Of a stretch of 64,000 nucleotides of DNA, positions 36,651 to 48,195 are shown one piece after another; the stretch's first letter is position 1; each line of letters starts with the position of its first letter. Below the pieces are notes generated by a model. That model was not told the origin of the DNA. It searched no databases and saw nothing but the letters and a program-made list of their open reading frames with translations. Position numbers and translations under genes: made by a program. The DNA is from Wenjunlia tyrosinilytica (GTDB lineage: Bacteria; Actinomycetota; Actinomycetes; Streptomycetales; Streptomycetaceae), in the NCBI RefSeq assembly GCF_014646055.1, contig NZ_BMMS01000018.1, forward strand, positions 1 to 64,000, written 5' to 3'.

Positions 36651-38419
36651 GTCCTGATGACCGCCAGCGTCTCGCCCGGCAGCTCCAGGTCCGCCGACGC
36701 CCCGAGTCCGAGGGGGCCGGAGGCGGCCAGGAGCTGCGCGGCGATGCCCGACAGCGGCACCGAGCGGGGCTGGTTGGTCAGGTTCGCGGCCACCCGCAGG
36801 CTCCCCCGGCGCATCACCAGCCAGCGGCCGAGTTCGTCGAAGTCCACCCGGACGGCCGACAGGTCGGGGTCGGTCAGCTCCGGCTCCGTCCGCCGTAGCG
36901 CGAGGAGTTCGCGGTACCAGTCGAGGAGCCCGGAGTGCGGGGCGCGCTCCGGCTCGGACCAGTCCAGGCAGGACCGCTCCCACGTCGCCCGGTCCTGCGG
37001 GTCCGGCACCTCCTCCTCGCTCCAGCCGTGCGCGGCGAACTCCCGCCGCCTGCCCCGGCTGACCGCCTGTGCCAGCTCCGGATCGGTGTGGTCGGTGAAG
37101 AACTGCCACGGCGTGCCCGCGCCCCACTCCTCGCCCATGAAGAGCATCGGGGTGAACGGGGAGGTGAGGACCAGTCCCGCGGCCACGGCGAGGAGGCCGG
37201 GGGACAGGCAGGCCGGCAGCCGGTCGCCCACCGCCCGGTTGCCCACCTGGTCATGGGTCTGCGCGTAGCCGAGGAAGCGGTCGGCGCTCGCGCGCAGCGG
37301 GTCGACCGGCCGGCCGTGGTGCCTGCCGCGGAACGACGACCAGGTGCCGTCGTGCAGCCACACCCGGGTCAGCGTCTTGGCCAGTGCGGCCAGCGGAGCC
37401 TCGGCGAAGTCGGCGTAGTAGCCCTGCCGTTCACCGGTCAGCGCCGTGTGCAGGGCGTGGTGGAAGTCGTCGCTCCACTGCGCGTGCAGCCCGAGGCCGC
37501 CCGCCTCGCGCGAGGCGGTGGTCCGAGGATCGTTGAGGTCGGACTCGGCGATCAGCGTCAGCGGGCGGCCCAGCGCGGCGGACAGGGCGTCCACCCGGGT
37601 GGACAGCTCCTCCAGGAAGTGCAGGGCACGGGTGTCGGCGAGGGCGTGCACCGCGTCGAGGCGCAGCCCGTCGAGGTGGTAGTCGCGCAGCCAGGCCAGG
37701 GCGCTGCCCAGCAGGTAGTCGCGCACCTCGTCGGAGCCGGGCGCGTCGAGGTTGACGGCCGAGCCCCAGGGCGTGTGGTGGGTGTCGGTGAAGTACGGGC
37801 CGAAGGCGGGCAGATAGTTGCCCGACGGCCCGAGGTGGTTGTGCACCACGTCCAGCAGGACCGCCAGCCCGCGGCCGTGGGCCGCGTCCACGAAGCGCTT
37901 GAGGCCGTCGGGCCCGCCGTACGGCTCGTGCACCGCCCACAGCGACACCCCCTCGTACCCCCAGCCATGGGTGCCGGGGAACGGGCAGACGGGCATCAGC
38001 TCGACATGGGTGACCCCGAGGCGCACCAGGTGGTCCAGCCGCTCGGCCGCCGCGTCGAACGTGCCCTCCTTGGTGAAGGTGCCCACATGCAGCTCGTAGA
38101 CCACCCCGCCGGGCAGCGCCCGCCCCGGCCAGCCGTCGTCCGTCCACGCGAAGCGGCCGTGGTCGACGACCTGGCTCGCCCCGTGCGGACCGTGCGGCTG
38201 GCGGCGCGAGCGCGGGTCGGGGAGCAGGCCGCCGCCGTCGAGGCGGAAGCCGTACTCAGTCCCGTCCCCGGCCTCGGCCCTGGTGTGCCACCAGCCGGGG
38301 CGGCCGGCGTCCTCGCGCATCGGATACCGCCTGTCCGCCGCCTCCAGCGCCACCCGGCGGGCGTGGGGCGCCCACACGTCGAAGGCCAGGGACGAGGTTT
38401 CCGGCGGGGTTTCCGGCAC
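36644..38419 (-). CDS. treZ: Malto-oligosyltrehalose trehalohydrolase
   Basis: A 591-residue GH13 enzyme that cuts trehalose from the maltooligosyltrehalose made by TreY. The catalytic residues are visible: nucleophile Asp in LRLDAVHALAD, acid/base Glu in TLIAESDLNDPR, and the third acid in YAQTHDQVGN. An N-terminal beta domain (LAFDVWAPHARRVALEA) precedes the barrel. The GTG at 38419 has GAGGGAG nine bases upstream. It is separated from treX-treY by a lipoprotein gene and a LAL regulator, so transcription may differ. Repeats overlap its 3' end. Confidence 0.95.
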   Translation of the reverse strand: MPETPPETSSLAFDVWAPHARRVALEAADRRYPMREDAGRPGWWHTRAEAGDGTEYGFRLDGGGLLPDPRSRRQPHGPHGASQVVDHGRFAWTDDGWPGRALPGGVVYELHVGTFTKEGTFDAAAERLDHLVRLGVTHVELMPVCPFPGTHGWGYEGVSLWAVHEPYGGPDGLKRFVDAAHGRGLAVLLDVVHNHLGPSGNYLPAFGPYFTDTHHTPWGSAVNLDAPGSDEVRDYLLGSALAWLRDYHLDGLRLDAVHALADTRALHFLEELSTRVDALSAALGRPLTLIAESDLNDPRTTASREAGGLGLHAQWSDDFHHALHTALTGERQGYYADFAEAPLAALAKTLTRVWLHDGTWSSFRGRHHGRPVDPLRASADRFLGYAQTHDQVGNRAVGDRLPACLSPGLLAVAAGLVLTSPFTPMLFMGEEWGAGTPWQFFTDHTDPELAQAVSRGRRREFAAHGWSEEEVPDPQDRATWERSCLDWSEPERAPHSGLLDWYRELLALRRTEPELTDPDLSAVRVDFDELGRWLVMRRGSLRVAANLTNQPRSVPLSGIAAQLLAASGPLGLGASADLELPGETLAVIRTD

Positions 38420-38586
38420 GGTCGGCTGCTCCCTCGGTGCGGCGGCTCGTGGGCGTTGTCACACTCGCGACCAGTATGGCGGCGGGAGTGGATTTCGACA
38501 TGACCACGACGGCGCGCCGACCTGTGCCGGCGTGGGCGCCGGTCCGTGCCGGCGGGGGCGCCGGCCCGTGCCCCACGGGGCTGCTG

Positions 38587-39288
38587 TCAGTACGCCAGCG
38601 CGTCCGCCGCCGATGCGAAGAAGACGGTCACCTGCGGGTCGTTGATCGTCGTCTGCCCGGCGAGCTTCGCGGTGACCGCCTTGTCACCCGCCGACAGGGC
38701 GATGTTGATGCCGGTGACGGACTGTCCGCCCGAGCTGTCCGCCCGGGAGAGCCGCACTCCCGCGTAGGCGCTCTTTCCCGTTTCGAGGGCGGTCTCCGAG
38801 CTCGTGCCCGGGCCCATCGGCTGCGCCTGGCCGTCAATGGCACCGAACGTGACCACGGGCGCCTTGAGCGGGACACGGCAGGCAGTGCCGCTGGTGTTCG
38901 TGGCGGTGATGAGCGCGTGGTTGATCGGCCTGGAGACCTGCGTCACCTTGAAGGCCAGCTGGCTCGTCCTGCATGGGTGGACGTCGCCCTCAGTCTGCCC
39001 GCCGCTCGAACCGCCCGACTTGGAGCCGCCGGAGGAACCGCTGCTCGAGGCGGGCTCGGCTCCCCCCGTGGATCCACCGGACGAGCTTCCCGCCGAGGAC
39101 GTGTCCCCGGACGACGAACCCCCGGAAGCGGACTCCTTGGCCTTCGGCGCGGCGGACGACGACGCCTTGTCCGACGGCTTGGGTGCGGCCGAGTCGGAGC
39201 TGTCGGAGCCGCACGCGGTGAGCGCGAGCGCGCTCAGGGAGAGCGCGGCCAGCGCGGTCGCGGTGCGGCGGACAGTGGTGGTGTTCAT
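38587..39288 (-). CDS. DUF4232 lipoprotein
   Basis: A 233-residue secreted lipoprotein: signal with LALTAC lipobox, then about 75 residues of Ser/Gly/Ala-rich linker (SSGGSTGGAEPASSSGSS), then a DUF4232 domain (CRTSQLAFKVTQ, TSGTACRVPLKAPVVTF, AYAGVRLSRA) with two Cys that probably pair. Function is unknown; DUF4232 proteins are common surface proteins in Streptomyces. The ATG at 39288 has GGGGGGATC upstream. It is divergent from the LAL regulator across 303 bp. Confidence 0.85.
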   Translation of the reverse strand: MNTTTVRRTATALAALSLSALALTACGSDSSDSAAPKPSDKASSSAAPKAKESASGGSSSGDTSSAGSSSGGSTGGAEPASSSGSSGGSKSGGSSGGQTEGDVHPCRTSQLAFKVTQVSRPINHALITATNTSGTACRVPLKAPVVTFGAIDGQAQPMGPGTSSETALETGKSAYAGVRLSRADSSGGQSVTGINIALSAGDKAVTAKLAGQTTINDPQVTVFFASAADALAY

Positions 39289-39591
39289 GGAACTGATCCC
39301 CCCAGGGATGTGCACCGGTCGGTGCGGTCTTCGAGCGGCCCGGCCGAGGAGTTCCCAAGGGCCGGGGTTGTGCCACCACCATGTCGCGTCCATGGTCTCG
39401 TGGACCATCGTGGTCCGCCACGAGATCCATGAGTGGAACTGTTACGAGAACCGTGCAACGTGCTGCGAGCATCTTTGGGGGCGGAGCCGGAACCGCGTGA
39501 CGCGGCATCCGGGTCGGGTCCGTGCCGGACGGACCCGCCTCGACCGGCCCATTTCGACCAGCCGACGCATATCGATCAGGGAGAAGAGCGG
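39289..39591. other. 303-bp divergent promoter region
   Basis: It must hold the promoters of the DUF4232 lipoprotein and the LAL regulator. An interrupted inverted repeat (39391-39431) is the only clear feature; no clear -35/-10 pair was found. Confidence 0.5.
39391..39431. promoter_or_regulatory. Long interrupted inverted repeat, candidate operator
   Basis: CATGGTCTCGTGG (39391-39403) faces CCACGAGATCCATG (39418-39431) with one bulged base, and GGACCA/TGGTCC (39402-39407, 39411-39416) pair inside. It lies centrally in the divergent region. Confidence 0.45.
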
Positions 39592-42333
39592 ATGATTCGG
39601 ACCGGTGTGCCACTGCGCGGCCGTGAGCGGGCGCTCCGGAACGCCCGGGAGCTGATCGCGCGGGCCCTGGCGGGCAGGGGAGGCGCTCTCCTGGTCCGCG
39701 GGGCGACCGGCTCGGGGCGCAGCGCCGTGCTGCGGGCGGTGGCCGGGCCCGCGGCCGACGAGGGGATGCGGGTCCTGCGGGCCCGCTGCGCGGCCGAGGA
39801 GTCCGGGACCCCGTACGCCGTGGTTCGCCAACTGCTCGAAGGCGCTGACGCCTGTGCTCCGGTCGGCGACGCTCCCTCGCCCAACGCCTGGCAGGCGGTG
39901 CGTGACCTCGCCGAGGACGGCCCGCTCCTGCTCGCGGTGGACGATGTGCATCTGGCCGACCCGGCGTCACGGGACTGGCTGGCCCACCTGGCCCGCCGGC
40001 TGGACCGGCTGCCGGTGCTGGTGGCGCTGACCGAACGGCGCCAGTTCGACATCGAGGGCGCAAGGGTGCCCAGCGCCGTGCACCGGCTCGCGCGGGACGT
40101 CGTCGCCACCGAGTCGCTGGAGCCGCTGTCCCCCGAAGCGGTGGCCGCGCTGGTGCGGGACCGGCTCGGCGACAAGGTCCCCGACCCGGCGGCCTCGGGC
40201 TGGGCGGCGGCCGGATGCGGCAATCCGCTGCTCCTGCACGCCCTTGTCGACGATCTGGAGGAGCTCGCCCGCGACGGACTGGGGGCGGGCCGTTCGCTGT
40301 CCGGACTGCTGCACCCCGGCAATTTCACCGAGGCCGTGTGGTGGTGGCTCGGGTCCGCGGGCGAGGCCACCGCCGACATCGCGCGGACCGTGGCCGAACT
40401 CGACGGAGGGGGAGCGACACCCGAACTCCTCGCGGAACTGGCGCGGGCGGACACCTCCAGAGTCACCGGCTGGCTTTCCGCCATGCGCCACCAGGGGTTC
40501 CTGTCGGGCGGCGGCGCGCCGGACGCGCCGCCGCGCTTCGCCCATCCCCTGCTGCGGGACGCCGTGCTCGCCGGGTGGCCGCAGCGCCGCCGATCGGCGG
40601 CCCGCCTGCGCGCGGCCGAGATCCTCTACCGCGGCGGTGCCCCGGTGGACCAGGTCGCCGAGCATCTGCTCAAGTCCGCCCCCGTCGGCGCCGAGTGGGC
40701 GGTGGACGCGCTGGTGGAGGGCGCCGCGCGCGCCTCCCGGGCGCAGCGGCCGGCCGAGGCCACCGCGCTGCTGCGGCGGGCGCTCGCCGAACCCCTCACC
40801 GCGCCCCGGCTGGCCGATGTGCTCACCTCGCTCGGCTGCCTCGAGGTACGCACCGACCGCGCGGCCGCCGTACGGCACCTGGCCGAGGCACTGCGGCTCC
40901 AGACCTCTCCCCACGGGCGGCTGCGGGTGGCCAATGCCCTGGGCACGGCGCTGGCCGCACACGGCGAGGTCCCGGCCGCGCTGGAGGTGCTGCGCCAACT
41001 CGCCGAGGGCTTCGGCGAACGTGACGACCTGGCCGACCTCGTCCACTCGGTCCAGGCGGCCACGGCGTTCATCGCCAGCCACGAGGCCGATGGCTGGCGC
41101 AATATGCTGCCGCAGGTCCAGCAGCGGGTCCGGCGCTCCCCCGAGTGCACCGACCCCATGGCGCACTCCCTGCTCACCGAGCACGAGGCCACGGCCGGGC
41201 TCATCGGCGCGCCGGAGGCCATGCGCCGGGTCCGCTCCATCCTCGCCGCCCCGACCGACCCCGGGCTCCAGCCCTATCTGCTGGCCTCGCTCGCCACCCT
41301 GGCGCAGTGGTCGGACGAGCTCGACCTCGCGGACGAGCTGGTGGACCGGGGCCTCGCCCTGCACCGCGACCACCCGCTGCACCCGGCGCAGCAGTGCCTG
41401 CACAGTGTCCGGGCCGAGGCCGCCGTCATGCGCGGCCGGTACGAGCAGGTGGTGGAGTCGGCCACGGGACCGGGCGCCGAGGGCGAGAATGTCCATGTGC
41501 GGGCGCAGGGCGTGCTCGCCCTGATCGAGCTGGACCGGCTGCCGCAGGCCCGGCGCCTGGCCGAGTGCGTGGAAGGGCTCGGTGCCCGTGAGTCCTGGGA
41601 GTGGATCGAGTTCCGCTACGCCCAGGGCATGCTCCACTGGGCGGAGGACGACCCGGCGGGGGCGCTGCGGCATCTGAGCGCGTGCGGCGAGCTCCAGCAG
41701 GCCCGGCGGATGCTCACTCCGGCGGTGACGCCGTGGCGCTCCACGTCCGTCGCCTGCCTGCTGCGGCTCGGCCGGACGGCGGAGGCGCTGCCGCTGGCGG
41801 AGGAGGAACTGCGGCTGGCGAGGGTGTGGGGCACGCCGCGTGTCGTGGGGCGCGCTCTGCGGGCGTTGGGCGCGGCCAGAGGCGGGCAGCGCGGGCTGGC
41901 CCTGTTCGAGGAGGCCGTGGCGGAGCACCGCCGGCATCCCCTGGCGCCCGACCTGGCGGCCGCCCTGCTCGAGCTCGGCACCGCCCTGACGGACGTGGGC
42001 CAGTCCAACCGCGCCCGTGAAGTCCTGCGTGAGGCCGGGGCACTGGCGGAGCGGCTGAACGCGCCGAGGCTGCGCCGCCTGACCGCCGAGGCCCTGCGCT
42101 CGGGCGGCGCCCGGTCCCTGCGCCCGCGTCATACGGGCGTGGCGGCGCTGACGGCGAGCGAACGCCATGTCGCCTCCCTGGCGGCGGCAGGCCGCACCAA
42201 CGCCGAAATCTCCGCCTCCCTCCATCTGGCCCGCCGCACGGTGGAAACCCACCTGACCAGCGTCTACCGCAAACTGGGCATCCGCGGCCGCCCCCAGCTC
42301 CCGGGCGCCTTGGCCACCCAGGAGGCGCCTTGA
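39592..42333 (+). CDS. LuxR-family LAL-type transcriptional regulator
   Basis: A 913-residue regulator with an N-terminal AAA/NTPase domain, a long helical TPR-like middle, and a C-terminal LuxR helix-turn-helix (LTASERHVASLAAAGRTNAEI, LARRTVETHLTSVYRKLG). The P-loop reads GATGSGRS, with Arg43 in place of the usual Lys; Walker B is LLLAVDDVHLAD. LAL regulators are large ATP-binding activators of secondary metabolism or sugar genes, but the target is not visible here; trehalose genes and a lipoprotein gene are neighbours. The ATG at 39592 has AGGGAG upstream. It converges with treY. Confidence 0.9.
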   Translation: MIRTGVPLRGRERALRNARELIARALAGRGGALLVRGATGSGRSAVLRAVAGPAADEGMRVLRARCAAEESGTPYAVVRQLLEGADACAPVGDAPSPNAWQAVRDLAEDGPLLLAVDDVHLADPASRDWLAHLARRLDRLPVLVALTERRQFDIEGARVPSAVHRLARDVVATESLEPLSPEAVAALVRDRLGDKVPDPAASGWAAAGCGNPLLLHALVDDLEELARDGLGAGRSLSGLLHPGNFTEAVWWWLGSAGEATADIARTVAELDGGGATPELLAELARADTSRVTGWLSAMRHQGFLSGGGAPDAPPRFAHPLLRDAVLAGWPQRRRSAARLRAAEILYRGGAPVDQVAEHLLKSAPVGAEWAVDALVEGAARASRAQRPAEATALLRRALAEPLTAPRLADVLTSLGCLEVRTDRAAAVRHLAEALRLQTSPHGRLRVANALGTALAAHGEVPAALEVLRQLAEGFGERDDLADLVHSVQAATAFIASHEADGWRNMLPQVQQRVRRSPECTDPMAHSLLTEHEATAGLIGAPEAMRRVRSILAAPTDPGLQPYLLASLATLAQWSDELDLADELVDRGLALHRDHPLHPAQQCLHSVRAEAAVMRGRYEQVVESATGPGAEGENVHVRAQGVLALIELDRLPQARRLAECVEGLGARESWEWIEFRYAQGMLHWAEDDPAGALRHLSACGELQQARRMLTPAVTPWRSTSVACLLRLGRTAEALPLAEEELRLARVWGTPRVVGRALRALGAARGGQRGLALFEEAVAEHRRHPLAPDLAAALLELGTALTDVGQSNRAREVLREAGALAERLNAPRLRRLTAEALRSGGARSLRPRHTGVAALTASERHVASLAAAGRTNAEISASLHLARRTVETHLTSVYRKLGIRGRPQLPGALATQEAP

Positions 42334-42350
42334 CGACCCCGGGGTCGGCG

Positions 42351-42413
42351 AAGGAGCGGCCGCCCGGCACTGGCCCTGCCCAGCGGCGTCCCGCGCCCGG
42401 CCCGCCGCTCCTT
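42351..42413. terminator. Bidirectional stem-loop between the LAL gene and treY
   Basis: AAGGAGCGGC (42351-42360) pairs with GCCGCTCCTT (42404-42413), a perfect 10-bp stem with a structured 43-nt loop. The right arm overlaps the treY stop. Confidence 0.6.
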
Positions 42414-44895
42414 ACCCTTCCCGCCTCACCAGCAGGGCCACGGGGAGGTCCGTCAGAAGGGTGGCCAGTGGCACCGGGGCGTTGAAGGACCGGCCCGTCA
42501 GCTCGTCGGTCCATACGCCGCCCGGCAGGGGGAGTTCCGTGGTGCCCCAGCCGCCGCCGGCTGCCAACGCGCGGGACAGGCGGGTGGCCACCGTTGTCAC
42601 CCGGTCGGCTCGGATGAAGGAGAACGCGTGGTCGGCCGCCGCGCCGTGGGCGTGCAGCGGGGTGTAGCCGGCCGCGTCCCCGAACCACTCCGGGTGGGAG
42701 CGGCGCAGGCGGAGGGCCTTGGCCGTCAACCACAGTTTGTCGTCCCGCAGGTCCCGGCCCGGTTCGCCGTCGTCGAGGCGCGCCAGCCGGGCCGCCAGGT
42801 CCGCGAACGGGACCGGCCGCCGGTTGTCCGGGTCCACCAGCGTGTGCCGCAGCGACTCCGTGCCCTGGTACACGTCCGGCGCACCCGGCATCGTCAGGTG
42901 GACCAGTGCCGCGCCCAGTACATTCGCCCGCTCCGAGGGGCCGTGCTCCTTCAGCAGGTCCGCGGCCGGGTGGGACTGCCCCTGCGCCGCGGCGGCGGCG
43001 AACTCCAGCACCGCGCTCTCGTAGTCCGCGTCCGGGCTGGTCCAGCTGGTCCGCGTCCCCGCCTCGCGCAGCGACTTGCGGACCGCCTCCACCACCCGTG
43101 CGGGACATGCCCCCACATCGTCCGGATCGGCCCCCGCACCTACCAGCGTCTGCCACACGAGGTACTGGGCGTGCCGGTCCGGCACACCTGCCCGCAGGTG
43201 CGCGTACGCGCCGTCGGCGTCCGCCAGCCACTGCCGCCACTCCTGCGGCGCCTCGGACAGCACGGCGATCCGGGCCCTGACGTCGGCGCTGCGCTTGGTG
43301 TCGTGCGTGGACAGCACCGTGCCCGTGGCGGGCCAGTCGCGCTGCAGACGCGCGCAGAAGGCATGGAACTCGTCCGGTTCGGTCCCCCGCCCATCGGGCT
43401 CGCCGCCCACCTCGTTGAGCGACAGCAGCGGGAACCACCGGTAGAACGCGGTGTCCTCCACGGCCTTCGCCCGCACGGCCGTCGAGACCTGTGCGAACCG
43501 CGCGACGAAGTCGTCCTTGTCCGGCGAGCGCCCGAGCGCCCCGAGCGCCAGGTCCCGCACCACCTGCACCGCCGCGGCCTCCTCGGGCACCCGGAAGGCC
43601 CGCGCGGCGACCTCGGCGGCCCGCTCCAGCAGCTCCACCGCCTCGGCCGGCGCCCGCTCGCCGGGGACGACGTACGGGCGGTAGACCGGGAAGGCGAGCA
43701 GCAGTTCCTCGACGGCCGTGCGCAGCGAGCGTGCGCTGTGGTCGCTCAGGGCGCTCTCGCGGGCGCATATCCGCGACGCGAGAACGCTCAGGCGTTCGAC
43801 CTCGGCGGCCAGCTCCTCCCTGACGACGTCACGCGCGGCGGTCCTCGCGGTCTCCTCCCAGCCCTCGGCGCGGCCGGTGTCGGGCGCCGTGTAGTCGTCA
43901 TGGACCCGGCGCAGCTCCCGGGCTCCCTCGGGGCAGACGAACAGCCCGTCCACGCGGCCCAGCGCGTCGTATCCCGTCGTTCCGGCGCACGGCCAGTCCC
44001 CGGGAAGCCGCTCCTCGCCGGTGAGCACCTTCTCCACCACCGTCCACCGCCCGCCCGTGGCCTCGGCCAGCCGGCGCAGATAGCCGCGGGGGTCTGCCAG
44101 CCCGTCCGGGTGGTCGATCCGCAGCCCGTCGACGACCCCCTCGTCCATCAGGCGCAGCAGGACCTCGTGGGTGGCCGCGAAGACCTCCGGCTCCTCGGCC
44201 CGCAGCCCGATGAGGTCGCTGATGGTGAAGAAGCGCCGGTAGTTGAGCTCGGTGGCGCCCAGCCGCCACCAGGCGAGCCGGTACCACTGGTTCCTCAGCA
44301 GCTCCTCCAGTGGCAGCTCCTCGGTTCCCTCCCGCACCGGGAAGGTGTGGCCGTGGTAGCGAAGGATCGTTTCACCGTCGAGTTCGTCGCGAGTGAGATT
44401 CTCCAGCTCGTCCCCGAGACGGCCGCCCAGCACCGGCAGCAGGATCCGCCCGTGCCGCCCGTCACCCGGATGCGCCCGCCAGTCGATGTCGAACCACCTC
44501 GCGAAGGGGGAGTGCGGCCCCTCCCGCAGCACCGACCACAGCTGCCGGTTCAGATGCTCGGGGACGGGCACGGCCATATGGTTCGGGACGGCGTCCACCA
44601 CCAGCCCGAGCCCGAGCTCCCGCGCCTTGCGGGCCAGTGAGCGCAACCCCTCCTCACCGCCCAGGTCCTCGCTGACCCGGCTGTGGTCCACGACGTCGTA
44701 GCCGTGCGTGGAGCCCGGCGCCGCCTGGAGGACCGGGGACAGGTGGAGGTGGGAGACGCCGAGCGAGGCCGCGTACGGCACCACGGACTGTGCGGCCGCG
44801 AAGGGGAACGCCGCCTGCATCTGGAGGCGGTAGGTGGCCGTCGGCGTCGTCCGCGCGCAGGACGGGGCAGTCGTCATGGAATGACTTCTACCCAC
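42412..44895 (-). CDS. treY: Malto-oligosyltrehalose synthase
   Basis: An 827-residue GH13 enzyme that turns the reducing end of maltodextrin into an alpha-1,1-linked trehalosyl unit, for TreZ to cleave. It starts with TATYRLQMQAAFPFAAAQ, contains VVDAVPNHMAVP, the catalytic Asp in GLRIDHPDGLADP, the Glu in VVEKVLTGEERLP, and LSTHDTKRSADVRAR. The GTG at 44895 has GGGAGG seven bases upstream and is better than the ATG at 44877. It begins 15 nt after treX/glgX, so the two form an operon. Confidence 0.95.
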   Translation of the reverse strand: MGRSHSMTTAPSCARTTPTATYRLQMQAAFPFAAAQSVVPYAASLGVSHLHLSPVLQAAPGSTHGYDVVDHSRVSEDLGGEEGLRSLARKARELGLGLVVDAVPNHMAVPVPEHLNRQLWSVLREGPHSPFARWFDIDWRAHPGDGRHGRILLPVLGGRLGDELENLTRDELDGETILRYHGHTFPVREGTEELPLEELLRNQWYRLAWWRLGATELNYRRFFTISDLIGLRAEEPEVFAATHEVLLRLMDEGVVDGLRIDHPDGLADPRGYLRRLAEATGGRWTVVEKVLTGEERLPGDWPCAGTTGYDALGRVDGLFVCPEGARELRRVHDDYTAPDTGRAEGWEETARTAARDVVREELAAEVERLSVLASRICARESALSDHSARSLRTAVEELLLAFPVYRPYVVPGERAPAEAVELLERAAEVAARAFRVPEEAAAVQVVRDLALGALGRSPDKDDFVARFAQVSTAVRAKAVEDTAFYRWFPLLSLNEVGGEPDGRGTEPDEFHAFCARLQRDWPATGTVLSTHDTKRSADVRARIAVLSEAPQEWRQWLADADGAYAHLRAGVPDRHAQYLVWQTLVGAGADPDDVGACPARVVEAVRKSLREAGTRTSWTSPDADYESAVLEFAAAAAQGQSHPAADLLKEHGPSERANVLGAALVHLTMPGAPDVYQGTESLRHTLVDPDNRRPVPFADLAARLARLDDGEPGRDLRDDKLWLTAKALRLRRSHPEWFGDAAGYTPLHAHGAAADHAFSFIRADRVTTVATRLSRALAAGGGWGTTELPLPGGVWTDELTGRSFNAPVPLATLLTDLPVALLVRREG

Positions 44896-44910
44896 AGGCC
44901 CTGCCTCCCA

Positions 44911-47037
<2,127 letters not shown>

Positions 47038-47295
47038 GTCGGTGGCCCACCTCTTCCAACGTCGGTGCCGCGCACGTCCCGGTGGTCCGGGGCCGTCGGG
47101 CCCTGAGCTGCACTGCGCCGACGGCTGCCGACGCACACGCGAATCCTTGCCCACGAAAGGCCGGGCCGAACGAGTTTCCCAAGATCTTCCCCAGGATGGG
47201 CAGCGCAACGCCCTGGAGAGGCAACCCGATCGTGGGGACCGGCGTCATTCAGCACGGGACGGGGGAAACACAACCGAACAGCGCAAAGGGGAGAA

Positions 47296-48183
47296 ATGAA
47301 CAACGAGGGGGAGGCAATCCCTCCCGAGCGGGGCACCGGGGTGGGGCCTCGCGAGGGTGATCAGGACACGGGCCGTCCGGCTCGCCGCGCCATCACCGCC
47401 ACACGTGTCCTGTGGGGTTCCGCGACAGCGCTGGCGTGCACCGCCGCGATGATCGCGGTCACGGTCCCCCTTCAGGCCATGGGGGACGACGGGAACGCGT
47501 CGCCGTCCCCGAGCGGTTCCTCCGCCACCGCCGGGCAGGGCGCGCCCGGTTCCGCCGCGGCGGGCCGCTCCGCCCCCGGCGTGGTCGAGGACGCCGGACC
47601 GGTGGGAGAAAGGGGCAGCGGCCGGGACCCGCTCACCCCCGACGAGGTCCAGCGGGCCAGAAAGCTCGCCGTGGACGCCTCGTTCCGCGCCAGGAGCCGC
47701 GATGTGCACGGCGGACCGGGCCCGGAGTACCTGCGCACCGAGTTCGCCGACACCCCCGGTGCCCGCACCGCGGACGTGTACTTCTTCAACTACGAGGACC
47801 GCACGGTCGTCAAGCGGACCGTCGACCTCGACGCCGGCAAGGTCACCGCGTCCAGCGCGGCCTCCGGGATCCAGCCGCCGCCCTCCCGGGAGGAGACCGA
47901 CGAGGCGGTGAAGCTGCTCCTCGCCGACGGCGACGCCAAGCGGCTCAAGGCCAACTACCGCGACGCCACCGGCAAGCCGCTCACCCGGCCGGCGCAGCTC
48001 AACTCGCGCGGCCTGGCCTACGGAGGCAGCGGTGGCGAGCTCACCGGCGCCTCACCCCTGGGCAAGTGCGCCAAGGACCGCTGCCTGTCGCTGTTCACCC
48101 GAGTGTCCGGCGGCGGGCCGTGGATCGACGTCACCGACCTCGTGATCGACCTGACCGACCGGACCGTCACCCGGATCCCGTAG
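47296..48183 (+). CDS. Membrane-anchored exported protein paired with the CAO-like protein
   Basis: A 295-residue protein: about 35 hydrophilic residues, one membrane segment (VLWGSATALACTAAMIAVTV), a Ser/Gly/Ala-rich linker, then a folded extracellular part (LTPDEVQRARKLAVDASF, TADVYFFNYEDRTVVKRTVDL, ASPLGKCAKDRCLSLFTR with a Cys pair, WIDVTDLVIDLTDRTV). I do not recognise the family with certainty; Streptomyces often lists it as a Tat-signal protein. It precedes the copper-amine-oxidase-like gene by 12 nt, so they act together. The ATG at 47296 has AAAGGGGAG close by. Confidence 0.78.
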   Translation: MNNEGEAIPPERGTGVGPREGDQDTGRPARRAITATRVLWGSATALACTAAMIAVTVPLQAMGDDGNASPSPSGSSATAGQGAPGSAAAGRSAPGVVEDAGPVGERGSGRDPLTPDEVQRARKLAVDASFRARSRDVHGGPGPEYLRTEFADTPGARTADVYFFNYEDRTVVKRTVDLDAGKVTASSAASGIQPPPSREETDEAVKLLLADGDAKRLKANYRDATGKPLTRPAQLNSRGLAYGGSGGELTGASPLGKCAKDRCLSLFTRVSGGGPWIDVTDLVIDLTDRTVTRIP

Positions 48184-48195
48184 GAGACCCCAGAC

